NCBI GenBank assembly: GCA_024244665.1
Contig: JAAEOI010000525.1
Coordinates: 1 to 6,371, forward strand
Source: Bacteroidota bacterium
Lineage (GTDB): Bacteria > Bacteroidota > Bacteroidia > Bacteroidales > GCA-2748055
DNA length: 6,371 nt
Reading direction: 5' to 3'
In this document: one piece after another, positions 1 through 6,003 of the stretch
How the letters are laid out: the number at the start of each line of letters is the position of its first letter
Numbering within the stretch: position 1 is the stretch's first letter
Made by a program: the position numbers and the translations under genes
The notes under the pieces: generated by a model
The model's database searches: none
The model's input: the letters and a program-made list of their open reading frames with translations, nothing else
What the model was told of the DNA's origin: nothing

Positions 1-846
1 CCCTTTGAGGCCAGCCTGATCCTTACACCCTATAAATCGGATGAATTCCAGGCCTGGCTTGATGGTAAATATCTCTTTTACAGTTATGAGCCACACCTGA
101 TCATCGACTCGCGCTATTCGTTGAACTGGACCAATAAGAAGGTGTTGAAGAAGCAGAGTTTCCAGGATATCAGGTTCAATATTGAAACTGCCGGTAACCT
201 GTTATTCGCAGGTTACAAAGCCTTTGCTCAGGTACCGGACAGTGGTAAATACCAGCTCCTGGGGGTCGATTTTGCTCAGTATATCAAGGCTGATATTGAT
301 CTGAGGAGCTATACCTTCCTGTACGAGGATGTAAGCATTATATTAAGGGGATTTGCCGGAGTCGGCTTCGCCTATATGAATTCCAATGCAATGCCCTTTG
401 AAAAGCAATATTTTTCGGGAGGAGCAAACAGCATCAGGGCATGGCAGGTTAAGGGCCTGGGCCCAGGTTCCTACGAGGATCCGGATGAGACTACCTATCC
501 GAACCAGACGGGTGATGTGAAGCTTGAAGCCAATATGGAATACCGGTTTAAACTGTTCTGGAAACTGGAGGCGGCGCTTTTTTTTGATATGGGTAATATC
601 TGGTCTCTCTCAGAGGAAGATGACAGGGCAGGGGCCGGATTTAAATTTGACCGCTTTTACAAGGAGCTGGCCGTAGGAACTGGTGTGGGAACCCGCGCGG
701 TATTCAGTTTTTTCATTTTTCGCTTCGACCTTGGAATTCCCCTTCGTTCTCCATATGCCATTGGAGATTCCAACTGGTTGCTGGGGAATTCAGGGATATC
801 CGGCAGGGATCTTACCTATAACCTGGCCATAGGTTATCCCTTCTGA
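1..846 (+). CDS. TamL/BamA-family outer-membrane beta-barrel protein, C-terminal part (5' end outside window)
   Basis: The frame is open from base 1 with no stop, so this is the last 281 residues of a longer protein; a TTG codon at 121 is only an internal codon. The visible part is the C-terminal 16-strand-type barrel domain of the bacterial surface antigen D15/Omp85 superfamily. The motif FSGGANSIRAW (about residues 138-148 of the fragment) followed by GLGPGSY corresponds to the conserved loop-6 region of BamA/TamA (VRGF/Y in BamA, RAW here). A strand-rich tail follows, with FSFFIFRFDLGIPLR, and the protein ends in GYPF with a terminal Phe, the usual outer-membrane beta-signal. Bacteroidota carry a lipoprotein version called TamL, which pairs with TamB in envelope assembly, and the RAW form of the loop fits it best. 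The N-terminal lipobox that would prove TamL is outside the window, so another Omp85-type assembly protein remains possible. Confidence 0.85.
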   Translation, partial: PFEASLILTPYKSDEFQAWLDGKYLFYSYEPHLIIDSRYSLNWTNKKVLKKQSFQDIRFNIETAGNLLFAGYKAFAQVPDSGKYQLLGVDFAQYIKADIDLRSYTFLYEDVSIILRGFAGVGFAYMNSNAMPFEKQYFSGGANSIRAWQVKGLGPGSYEDPDETTYPNQTGDVKLEANMEYRFKLFWKLEAALFFDMGNIWSLSEEDDRAGAGFKFDRFYKELAVGTGVGTRAVFSFFIFRFDLGIPLRSPYAIGDSNWLLGNSGISGRDLTYNLAIGYPF

Positions 847-851
847 TTCTG

Positions 852-881
852 TTGATTTTACAAATATTTATGCTAATTTTG
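852..881 (+). promoter_or_regulatory. Bacteroidota-type promoter upstream of the aldolase gene
   Basis: TTG at 852-854 and TAATTTTG at 874-881 are separated by 19 bases. This matches the Bacteroidota sigma-ABfr consensus of TTG/TTTG near -33 and TAnnTTTG near -7, with a spacer of about 19-21. Transcription would start near 886-890, giving an AT-rich leader of about 35 bases before the ATG at 923. The leader has no SD. The promoter begins 6 bases after the stop codon of the barrel gene, which suggests the aldolase starts its own transcript. Confidence 0.65.
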
Positions 882-922
882 TGGGCTTATTTTCAATACA
901 GTCAAATTAAACAGATTTTATC

Positions 923-2002
923 ATGTCCAATAAGATTTTAGATGTTGTCAAACCTGGTGTAGTTACTGGCGATGACCTTAGGAAAGTGCTTGAAGTTGCC
1001 AAGCAGAATGAGTATGCCATACCTGCCGTTAATGTGGTGGGATCCAACTCTGTGAATGCTGTAATTGAGTCGGCCAAAGAAGTTAACTCCCCGGTAATTA
1101 TCCAGTTTTCCAACGGCGGTGCTGTCTTCTTCGCAGGAAAAGGCCTCTCCAACGAGGATCAGAAGGCTGGTATTATTGGTGGGATAAGCGGTGCAAAACA
1201 TGTACACGCTATGGCTGAAGCTTACGGAATCCCTGTGATCCTTCACACTGACCATGCTGCAAAGAAACTGTTGCCCTGGATCGACGGTCTGCTGGATGCC
1301 GGAGAGAAACACTTTGAGGTTTATGGAAAGCCGCTCTTCAGCTCGCATATGCTTGACCTATCCGAGGAGCCGCTGGAAGAGAACATTGAGACATGCAAAA
1401 AATACCTGGCCCGCATGAGTAAAATCGGGATGACCCTTGAGATCGAATTGGGTTGTACCGGTGGAGAAGAGGATGGTGTTGACAATACAGGCATGGACAA
1501 CTCCCTGCTCTACACCCAGCCTGAAGATGTGGCTTACGCTTACGAGGAGCTCTCCAAGGTGAGCCCCGACTTCACCATTGCAGCCTCGTTTGGAAATGTA
1601 CACGGGGTTTACAAGCCAGGTAACGTGAAGCTGACTCCGAAGATCCTTGACAACTCACAGAAATTTGTTGAGGAGAAGTACGGCCTGGGTAAGAAGCCAT
1701 TGAATTTTGTATTCCACGGTGGTTCCGGTTCAACCCGGGAGGAGATTCGTGAGGCCATTGGTTACGGTGTAATCAAGATGAACATCGACACCGATACCCA
1801 GTGGGCTACCTGGGATGGTGTTCGCAAGTTCGAAGCCAAAAACCACGACTACCTACAGGGACAGATTGGGAACCCCGATGGTGATGACAAACCAAACAAG
1901 AAATTCTACGATCCAAGGGCATGGCTGAGGGAAGCTGAGAAGTCCATGATCGAAAGGATGAAAGTTGCGTTTGAAGATCTGAACTGCATCGATACGCTTT
2001 AG
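923..2002 (+). CDS. fbaA: Class II fructose-bisphosphate aldolase
   Basis: This cytoplasmic enzyme of glycolysis and gluconeogenesis reversibly cleaves fructose 1,6-bisphosphate into dihydroxyacetone phosphate and glyceraldehyde 3-phosphate, using a divalent metal. The protein has 359 residues, the same length as E. coli FbaA (class IIa), and conserved positions are shifted by one. The metal ligands are His111 (in LHTDHAAKK), Glu175 (LEIELGCTGGEEDG), His227 (GNVHGVYKPGN) and His265 (VFHGGSGST). Asp110 is the catalytic acid, Glu183 lies in the active-site loop, and Asn287 sits in KMNIDTDTQWA. All appear intact. The ATG at 923 gives the expected N-terminus and has no SD, which is normal in Bacteroidota. 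A promoter lies just upstream. The next gene starts 37 bases after the TAG stop with no visible terminator. It belongs to the FbaA subgroup, not the shorter GatY/KbaY tagatose-bisphosphate aldolases of about 285 residues. Confidence 0.97.
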   Translation: MSNKILDVVKPGVVTGDDLRKVLEVAKQNEYAIPAVNVVGSNSVNAVIESAKEVNSPVIIQFSNGGAVFFAGKGLSNEDQKAGIIGGISGAKHVHAMAEAYGIPVILHTDHAAKKLLPWIDGLLDAGEKHFEVYGKPLFSSHMLDLSEEPLEENIETCKKYLARMSKIGMTLEIELGCTGGEEDGVDNTGMDNSLLYTQPEDVAYAYEELSKVSPDFTIAASFGNVHGVYKPGNVKLTPKILDNSQKFVEEKYGLGKKPLNFVFHGGSGSTREEIREAIGYGVIKMNIDTDTQWATWDGVRKFEAKNHDYLQGQIGNPDGDDKPNKKFYDPRAWLREAEKSMIERMKVAFEDLNCIDTL

Positions 2003-2039
2003 TCTATAGAGTAATGAAGTCAATAAAGGTGGGTTTGGT

Positions 2040-3428
2040 ATGCAAGGAGGAACAGGAGTAAGGGACAGCTTTACCAGTAAGTTTGGAGTACTGGCTGCTC
2101 TGGCAGGTTCAGCTATCGGTTTGGGAAATATCTGGAGATTTCCATACGTGGCAGGTCAGAACGGAGGTGGGGCATTTTTACTTATCTACCTGCTTTTTGT
2201 CGCAGCCATTGGTATTCCGGTGATGATGTCGGAATTTGTTGTTGGTCGCACAGCCCAACTTAACCCCGTAGGTGCATTTAAGAAAATTGCTCCCGGCAAG
2301 AAGTGGCATTTGGTCGGCTTGCTGGGAGTTGTTTCCGTATTAATAATTTTCGCTTTTTATACTGTGGTTGCGGGCTGGACTCTGGAATATGTGTTTCAGT
2401 CTGTAAAGTGGGTTTTATTTCCCGACAAGTTCGGTTTTGCCTCCATGGATAATGCAGGTCTGACGGAGTTCTTCGGTACGCATTATGATTCATTTACTTC
2501 TGGCCTCTGGAGACCCATTGCCTGGTTTTTGATAATGATGTTCCTTACCGGATACATTGTGATTTCCGGAGTTAAGAATGGCATTGAGAAGTTTGCCAAG
2601 ATCCTCATGCCTGCATTTTTTGTATTGTTATTGATCCTTGTTGTGAGGTCTGTCTCCCTGGAAGGGGGAAGGGAGGGACTTGTATTCCTGTTCAAACCCG
2701 ATTTCACCCAGATTAAGGAAGCTCCTTTTCGCATCATTCTGGAAGCACTCGGACAGGCTTTTTTCTCTCTTTCCATTGGTATGGGTACGCTGATTACCTA
2801 TGGTTCCTATATCAAGAAGAAGGAGAATCTTGCTTCTACTGCAGCTAGTGTAGTAATCGCTGATACAGCAGTTGCCATTATTGCGGGACTGGCAATTTTC
2901 CCAGCTGTATTTGCTTTTGGAATTGCTCCAGATGAAGGCCCGGAACTGGTTTATAAAACCCTGCCAGTCATTTTTCAAAATATGTCGGGTGGGCTTATTT
3001 GGGCATTTATGTTTTTCCTGCTGCTCTGCTTTGCTGCACTCACTTCCACCATATCTATGCTGGAAGTAATTGTGGCCTATTTTTCAGAGCAGTTGAAGAT
3101 GACCCGCAAAAGGGCTGCCATTCTGGCCATGGTTTCTGTAAGTTTCCTCGGGATACTCTGCATAGTTTCCGAGGATGTATTCACGGTATTTAATGGATCC
3201 CCTGACCTCCTGTTGCCACTTGGAGGTTTCTTTATTGTTGTTTTTATCGGATGGGTCCTTTCCAGGGATACTAGCAAGGGTGAACTATCCAGCGACGGGA
3301 AGTATAAAGCCGGGTACTACCGTATTTATATGTTCCTTGTGAAATTTGTGGCTCCACTGGCCATCGCCCTGCTTTTTGCACTTGGCGTCTACAGCAAGGT
3401 CATTACGCTATTTCCCTCCATCGGGTGA
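2040..3428 (+). CDS. Sodium-dependent transporter of the neurotransmitter:sodium symporter (NSS/SNF) family
   Basis: This inner-membrane protein couples substrate uptake, in bacteria usually of amino acids or related amines, to the sodium gradient (LeuT fold). It has 462 residues. GSAIGLGNIWRFPY in helix 1 (residues 23-36) is the family signature; by comparison with LeuT, Gly23, Ala25, Ile26 and Asn30 occupy sodium-site positions. The unwound helix 6 is FFSLSIGMGTLITY (241-254), with Ser243 near sodium site 1. Helix 8 contains Ala332, Thr335 and Ser336 (AALTSTIS), matching the sodium-2 ligands. I count 11 hydrophobic segments, roughly at 14-36, 43-66, 89-117, 158-176, 184-203, 229-255, 263-294, 316-345, 357-379, 385-407 and 430-455. 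This is the 11-helix form common in bacteria (Tyt1-like) rather than the 12 helices of LeuT. The ATG at 2040 follows an SD-like AAAGGTGGG (2025-2033). The substrate cannot be read from sequence. Confidence 0.93.
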   Translation: MQGGTGVRDSFTSKFGVLAALAGSAIGLGNIWRFPYVAGQNGGGAFLLIYLLFVAAIGIPVMMSEFVVGRTAQLNPVGAFKKIAPGKKWHLVGLLGVVSVLIIFAFYTVVAGWTLEYVFQSVKWVLFPDKFGFASMDNAGLTEFFGTHYDSFTSGLWRPIAWFLIMMFLTGYIVISGVKNGIEKFAKILMPAFFVLLLILVVRSVSLEGGREGLVFLFKPDFTQIKEAPFRIILEALGQAFFSLSIGMGTLITYGSYIKKKENLASTAASVVIADTAVAIIAGLAIFPAVFAFGIAPDEGPELVYKTLPVIFQNMSGGLIWAFMFFLLLCFAALTSTISMLEVIVAYFSEQLKMTRKRAAILAMVSVSFLGILCIVSEDVFTVFNGSPDLLLPLGGFFIVVFIGWVLSRDTSKGELSSDGKYKAGYYRIYMFLVKFVAPLAIALLFALGVYSKVITLFPSIG

Positions 3429-3430
3429 TT

Positions 3431-3447
3431 TGTGGCTCCTGGCCACA
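3431..3447 (+). other. Small hairpin between the transporter and helix-hairpin-helix genes
   Basis: TGTGGC (3431-3436) and GCCACA (3442-3447) form a perfect 6-bp stem with a 5-base loop, starting two bases after the transporter stop codon. No run of T follows, so it is not a convincing intrinsic terminator. It might stabilise a 3' end or be chance. Confidence 0.3.
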
Positions 3448-3458
3448 TTAACCTGTAG

Positions 3459-4154
3459 ATGAAAAGGAAACTTTTACGGGAGTTTTACCTCTTGCCACGT
3501 GGTGAGCAACGGGCCATGATATTGCTCTCCCTGCTGGTGATCCTCACCCTTGGGATCAGGTGCTGGGTGTGGTCTCTTCCCCCAAGGGAGCCTGCCGGGG
3601 TGGATCAGTTCCAGGAGGAGGCTGTGGCGATTCTCGCTGCGCTGGTGGAGGCTGACAGCCTGAGCCGGAAGTCTCAGGGCCCCCCTGCCCAATATCCTTC
3701 GACGAGTCCGCGTGTGCATTCCGGACAAAAGGCTCTTCTGGCCCGTGGAAATTTCCCCGTCAATCTTAATGAAGCAGATTCGGCCGCTCTTTTGCCACTA
3801 CCAGGGATCGGACCGGTATATGCCAGCCGGATTCTCAAATACCGGGAGCTTCTGGGAGGTTTTGTGAATTCCGAACAGCTGTTGGAGGTCTATGGTTTAG
3901 AGCGTGGAACCCTGGACCTCATCACCTCCTTAATTTACGTTGATAGTGTATTTGTCAGAAAACTGGCAGTAAACTCGGCCGCTTTCCGGGAGCTGCTGCG
4001 GCACCCGTACCTTGAGTATGAGGATGTGAAGGCACTGGTGAATTACCGGGATATTGACGGTAGCATCAGCTCTGTCAGCGAGATATGGGAGCATGGGCTG
4101 CTGGCTGATTCCACCCTTGAGAGGATCGCACCCTACCTGGAGTTTTCTGATTAA
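3459..4154 (+). CDS. Membrane-anchored helix-hairpin-helix (ComEA-like) protein
   Basis: This 231-residue protein has a short basic N-terminus, one hydrophobic segment (about residues 19-38) and then a soluble part, so it is probably tethered to the inner membrane and faces the periplasm. A low-complexity linker (about 65-95) leads to a ComEA-type DNA-binding region. The sequence VNLNEADSAAL (101-111) precedes the hairpin LPGIGPVYASRI (114-125), then GGFVNSEQLLEVYGL (133-147). A second, degenerate repeat follows: HPYLEYEDVKALVNYR (182-197), then a hairpin-like segment ending in APYLEF (224-229). ComEA binds incoming DNA in natural transformation; Bacteroidota often carry such tandem proteins of unproven role, so DNA binding is inferred. 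The ATG at 3459 has no SD and lies 30 bases after the transporter stop, so co-transcription is possible. No com partner is visible nearby. Confidence 0.8.
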   Translation: MKRKLLREFYLLPRGEQRAMILLSLLVILTLGIRCWVWSLPPREPAGVDQFQEEAVAILAALVEADSLSRKSQGPPAQYPSTSPRVHSGQKALLARGNFPVNLNEADSAALLPLPGIGPVYASRILKYRELLGGFVNSEQLLEVYGLERGTLDLITSLIYVDSVFVRKLAVNSAAFRELLRHPYLEYEDVKALVNYRDIDGSISSVSEIWEHGLLADSTLERIAPYLEFSD

Positions 4155-4189
4155 CCGAAGATCCCAATTTGGGATAATTGTTAATCAGA
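4146..4189. repeat. Composite inverted repeat overlapping the end of the helix-hairpin-helix gene
   Basis: The outer arms TCTGATTAAC (4146-4155) and GTTAATCAGA (4180-4189) are perfect 10-base complements. Between them is a second perfect inverted repeat, ATCCCAA-T-TTGGGAT (4161-4175), with unpaired CGAAG and AATT on either side. The whole would fold as one long hairpin with an internal loop. It contains the TAA stop (4152-4154) of the upstream gene. No T-run follows on the + strand, so it is not a standard intrinsic terminator. It could protect the 3' end, assist termination, or bind a dimeric protein. Confidence 0.6.
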
Positions 4190-4367
4190 TGGGCCTGACC
4201 AATGCAGATATGGTAAATTACCCGGGCTGTTGGCAGGATTAGCATTGTATTTCAATATTTTTTTTCCTATTTTTATGGGAGAGGAGAATTAGTTTGACAA
4301 GATTCCGGTAATTAAATGTAAAGTCTGATTAATGCTGTCTGTTTCAGTCTTTTTAAAAAATCGTCTG
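4190..4367. other. Gene-free AT-rich stretch before the rpsU promoter
   Basis: Together with the inverted repeat before it and the promoter after it, this makes a 276-base gap (4155-4430) between coding regions. I see no plausible ORF, tRNA or clear terminator. It has a T-rich tract around 4257-4275 and AT-rich sequence just upstream of the promoter (CTTTTTAAAAAA, about 4349-4360) that could act as an UP-like element. TCTGATTAA occurs again at 4324-4332, a direct copy of the left arm of the inverted repeat at 4146. Confidence 0.5.
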
Positions 4368-4373
4368 TTTTTG

Positions 4374-4404
4374 TTGAATATTAGAATAGGAATTTCTACA
4401 TTTG
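4374..4404 (+). promoter_or_regulatory. Promoter of the rpsU-xerC-hpf operon
   Basis: TTG at 4374-4376 (within TTTTTGTTG) and TACATTTG at 4397-4404 are separated by 20 bases, a full match to the Bacteroidota consensus. An A/T tract lies just upstream. Transcription would start near 4410, leaving a leader of only about 20 bases before the rpsU ATG. The -7 region and the next two bases (TACATTTGCG) are identical to those of the tRNA promoter at 5953-5962. Confidence 0.75.
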
Positions 4405-4430
4405 CGGCTCGAAATTAAAACCAGATTGAG

Positions 4431-4622
4431 ATGATTGTAATTCCCATTAAAGAGGGTGAGAATATTGAAAGGTCCTTAAAGAAGTTCAAGCGTAAGTTTG
4501 AGAAGACCGGTGTGGTAAAGGAACTTAGGGCTCGTCAGGCCTTTATAAAGCCATCCATTACCAAGCGCCAGGAGAAGCTTAAGGCCATCTATATTCAGCA
4601 ACTGCAGCAGGAAGAAGAGTAG
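4431..4622 (+). CDS. rpsU: 30S ribosomal protein bS21
   Basis: This 63-residue, highly basic protein is a component of the small ribosomal subunit near the 3' end of 16S rRNA. The N-terminal MIVIPIKEGENIERSLKKFK and the internal KTGVVKELRAR followed by KPSITKRQEK are typical of bS21 in Bacteroidota, and the length fits. In Bacteroidota ribosomes bS21, with bS18 and bS6, covers the anti-SD, which helps explain the rarity of SD sequences in these genomes. The leader before ATG 4431 (AAATTAAAACCAGATTGAG) is A-rich and lacks an SD. rpsU is the first gene of the operon; xerC follows after 36 bases. Confidence is high from the N-terminal motif alone. Confidence 0.97.
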   Translation: MIVIPIKEGENIERSLKKFKRKFEKTGVVKELRARQAFIKPSITKRQEKLKAIYIQQLQQEEE

Positions 4623-4658
4623 TTTCCCGGGGTTTTGGCAGATTATTAAGTGCTGCCC

Positions 4659-5546
4659 ATGACCGCGACTGAAGAATTCTTGAAATATTTGCAGGCTGAG
4701 AAAAGGTATGCCGGCCATACCATCAAAGCTTACAAAACCGTATTAAATCAATTCCATGCTTTCTGCTGTGAAAACGGCAAAGAGGGCATGGATTTGCATT
4801 TTAGGACCATCAGGTCATGGGTAGTCTCCCAGATGGATTCGGGGATTGCCCCCAGGACGGTGAATAAGAAGCTGGCCGCCCTGAGTACATATTGTAAATA
4901 CCTGATCAGGGAGGGGAATCTGGACTCCAACCCGGTTGACGGGGTGCTGAAGCCAAAGATGAAAAAGAGGAACCCGGTATTCGTGGAGAAGCAGAAAATG
5001 GAAGACCTCCTTGATGAGGATAGTTTCGGGGATGATTTTGAGGGTGTGAGGAACCGACTGATCATCGATCTGCTTTATCAGACCGGCATGAGGCGCAGTG
5101 AACTGATCGGACTGAAGGCCTGGTCGGTGGACAGGAAAGGGAGAAGTGTAAAGGTGCTTGGGAAGCGGAATAAGGAGAGGATTGTTCCCCTTAATGATGT
5201 GCTCATTGAAGCAGTTGACGGATATCTCTCCATTCGTGCAGGGGTGGTCACTGATCCCGGGGTGGATGCCCTGATTGTAACCGCTAGGGGAGCCCCGGCT
5301 TATGATTCCATGATTTACAGGATTGTCAGGAAATACCTGTCCATGGTAACTACCCTGGATAAGAAAAGCCCACATGTGCTGCGGCACACCTTTGCCACAC
5401 ATATGCTTAATAACGGAGCCGATCTGAATGCCATTAAAGAGTTACTGGGTCATGCGAACCTTTCCGCTACTCAGGTGTATACTCATAATACGTTCGAGAA
5501 GTTAAAATCTATTTATAATCAGGCCCATCCCAGGGCCGAAAAATAA
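4659..5546 (+). CDS. xerC: Tyrosine recombinase of the XerC/XerD type
   Basis: This site-specific recombinase resolves chromosome dimers at dif sites; 295 residues matches XerC/XerD (about 295-305). The N-terminal SAM-like core-binding domain spans about 3-85 (FLKYLQAEKRYAGHTIKAY) and the catalytic domain about 105-285. All active-site residues are present: Arg145 (TGMRRSEL), Lys169 (LGKRNKERIVPL), His239 and Arg242 (PHVLRHTFATHML), His265 (LLGHANLSATQ) and nucleophile Tyr274 (VYTH). The tail KLKSIYNQAHPRAEK resembles XerC. I chose ATG 4659; an in-frame GTG at 4650 would add three residues, and neither has an SD. The gene lies between rpsU and hpf in a conserved operon and is not flanked by att-like repeats, so it is housekeeping rather than a phage or transposon integrase. 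Assignment to XerC rather than XerD is less certain than the family. Confidence 0.9.
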   Translation: MTATEEFLKYLQAEKRYAGHTIKAYKTVLNQFHAFCCENGKEGMDLHFRTIRSWVVSQMDSGIAPRTVNKKLAALSTYCKYLIREGNLDSNPVDGVLKPKMKKRNPVFVEKQKMEDLLDEDSFGDDFEGVRNRLIIDLLYQTGMRRSELIGLKAWSVDRKGRSVKVLGKRNKERIVPLNDVLIEAVDGYLSIRAGVVTDPGVDALIVTARGAPAYDSMIYRIVRKYLSMVTTLDKKSPHVLRHTFATHMLNNGADLNAIKELLGHANLSATQVYTHNTFEKLKSIYNQAHPRAEK

Positions 5547-5552
5547 GGAGGT
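5545..5552 (+). promoter_or_regulatory. Full-length SD of hpf, overlapping the xerC stop codon
   Basis: AAGGAGGT at 5545-5552 is complementary over 8 bases to the canonical anti-SD (ACCTCCTT) and ends 4 bases before the ATG at 5557. Its first two bases are the last two of the xerC TAA stop. No other gene start in the window has anything comparable; the transporter has only AAAGGTGGG. It fixes the hpf start and may be regulatory, since SD use is rare in Bacteroidota. Confidence 0.85.
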
Positions 5553-5556
5553 ACCT

Positions 5557-5856
5557 ATGGATATAAAAATGCATTCAATTCGTTTCGATGCAGATCAGAA
5601 GTTGTTGGATTTTATCAACACAAAAATCAACAAGCTGCCCAATGTCTATGATGATATCATGGGGGCAGAGGTATTCCTCAGGCTTAATAACGATGAGGAC
5701 CGTGAAAACAAGCTGGTGGAGATCAAGCTGGATATTAAGGGGCAGAACGTTTTTGCGAAGAAGCAGTGTAAATCATTTGAAGAGGCCACAGACCTCTCAA
5801 TCGACGCTTTGAAGAAGCAACTTGTGAAGCGAAAGGGAAAAATCAGGAAGAAATAG
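5557..5856 (+). CDS. hpf: Short ribosome hibernation-promoting factor (HPF/RaiA family)
   Basis: This 99-residue protein has the single S30AE/sigma-54-modulation domain, which binds the decoding centre of the 30S subunit and blocks tRNA and mRNA sites in slowly growing or starved cells. Visible features are the N-terminal strand MDIKMHSIRFDADQKL, helix DFINTKINKLPNVYDDI, strands AEVFLRLNNDE and KLVEIKLDIKGQNVFAKK, helix SFEEATDLSIDALKKQLVKR, and a very basic tail KRKGKIRKK. The length indicates a short HPF; the long form, with a C-terminal dimerisation domain, is about 180 residues. It starts 10 bases after xerC behind a perfect SD and is the last gene of the operon before a terminator. YfiA/RaiA is the nearest alternative name, as the two cannot be separated here. 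Confidence 0.93.
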   Translation: MDIKMHSIRFDADQKLLDFINTKINKLPNVYDDIMGAEVFLRLNNDEDRENKLVEIKLDIKGQNVFAKKQCKSFEEATDLSIDALKKQLVKRKGKIRKK

Positions 5857-5872
5857 CCACTTAAAAACCTGT

Positions 5873-5900
5873 AAAAAAGGCTGCTCCGGCAGCTTTTTTT
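5873..5900 (+). terminator. Intrinsic terminator after hpf
   Basis: GCTGC (5880-5884) and GCAGC (5889-5893) form a 5-bp GC-rich stem closed by a TCCG loop (a stable UNCG tetraloop closed by C-G). Seven T (5894-5900) follow. Six A upstream (5873-5878) can pair with the T-run, so it may work on both strands. It lies 16 bases past the hpf stop and separates the rpsU operon from the tRNA transcript. Confidence 0.92.
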
Positions 5901-5927
5901 ATGGCTAAAAAAAAAGAGAGATATTTT

Positions 5928-5960
5928 TTTGTGAAATAAGTAAAATATTTCATACATTTG
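5928..5960 (+). promoter_or_regulatory. Promoter of the tRNA (and probably tuf) transcript
   Basis: TTTG at 5928-5931 and TACATTTG at 5953-5960 are separated by 21 bases and match the Bacteroidota consensus. Upstream are nine A (5907-5915) and a T-run (5924-5930), which could act as an UP-like element. Transcription would start near 5965-5968, about 36-39 bases before the first tRNA. The -7 region and next two bases match the rpsU promoter exactly (TACATTTGCG). Confidence 0.75.
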
Positions 5961-6003
5961 CGAACCGATTTTGGAGGGTGTTTTTTAGTGGCGTTCTTCA
6001 CAT

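Noticed and set aside
121..846. Separate 241-residue gene starting at TTG 121
   Set aside because: The same frame is open back to base 1, and the upstream residues continue the barrel pattern, so TTG is an internal codon of a truncated larger gene.
907..1603. Open frames on the minus strand opposite the aldolase gene
   Set aside because: They lie antisense to a fully conserved enzyme, have no recognisable domain, and no promoter is evident; they are by-products of its codon use.
4054..4242. 62-codon + strand open frame running past the helix-hairpin-helix gene
   Set aside because: It overlaps the conserved C-terminus in another frame, has no recognisable sequence, and its tail runs through the inverted repeat.
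4815..5402. 195-codon minus-strand open frame opposite xerC
   Set aside because: It lies wholly inside the intact catalytic gene, and its translation has no known motif.
4659..5546. xerC as integrase of a mobile element, with the nearby tRNA genes as attachment sites
   Set aside because: The gene lies inside a conserved housekeeping operon. No direct repeat of a tRNA 3' end, excisionase or cargo genes are visible.
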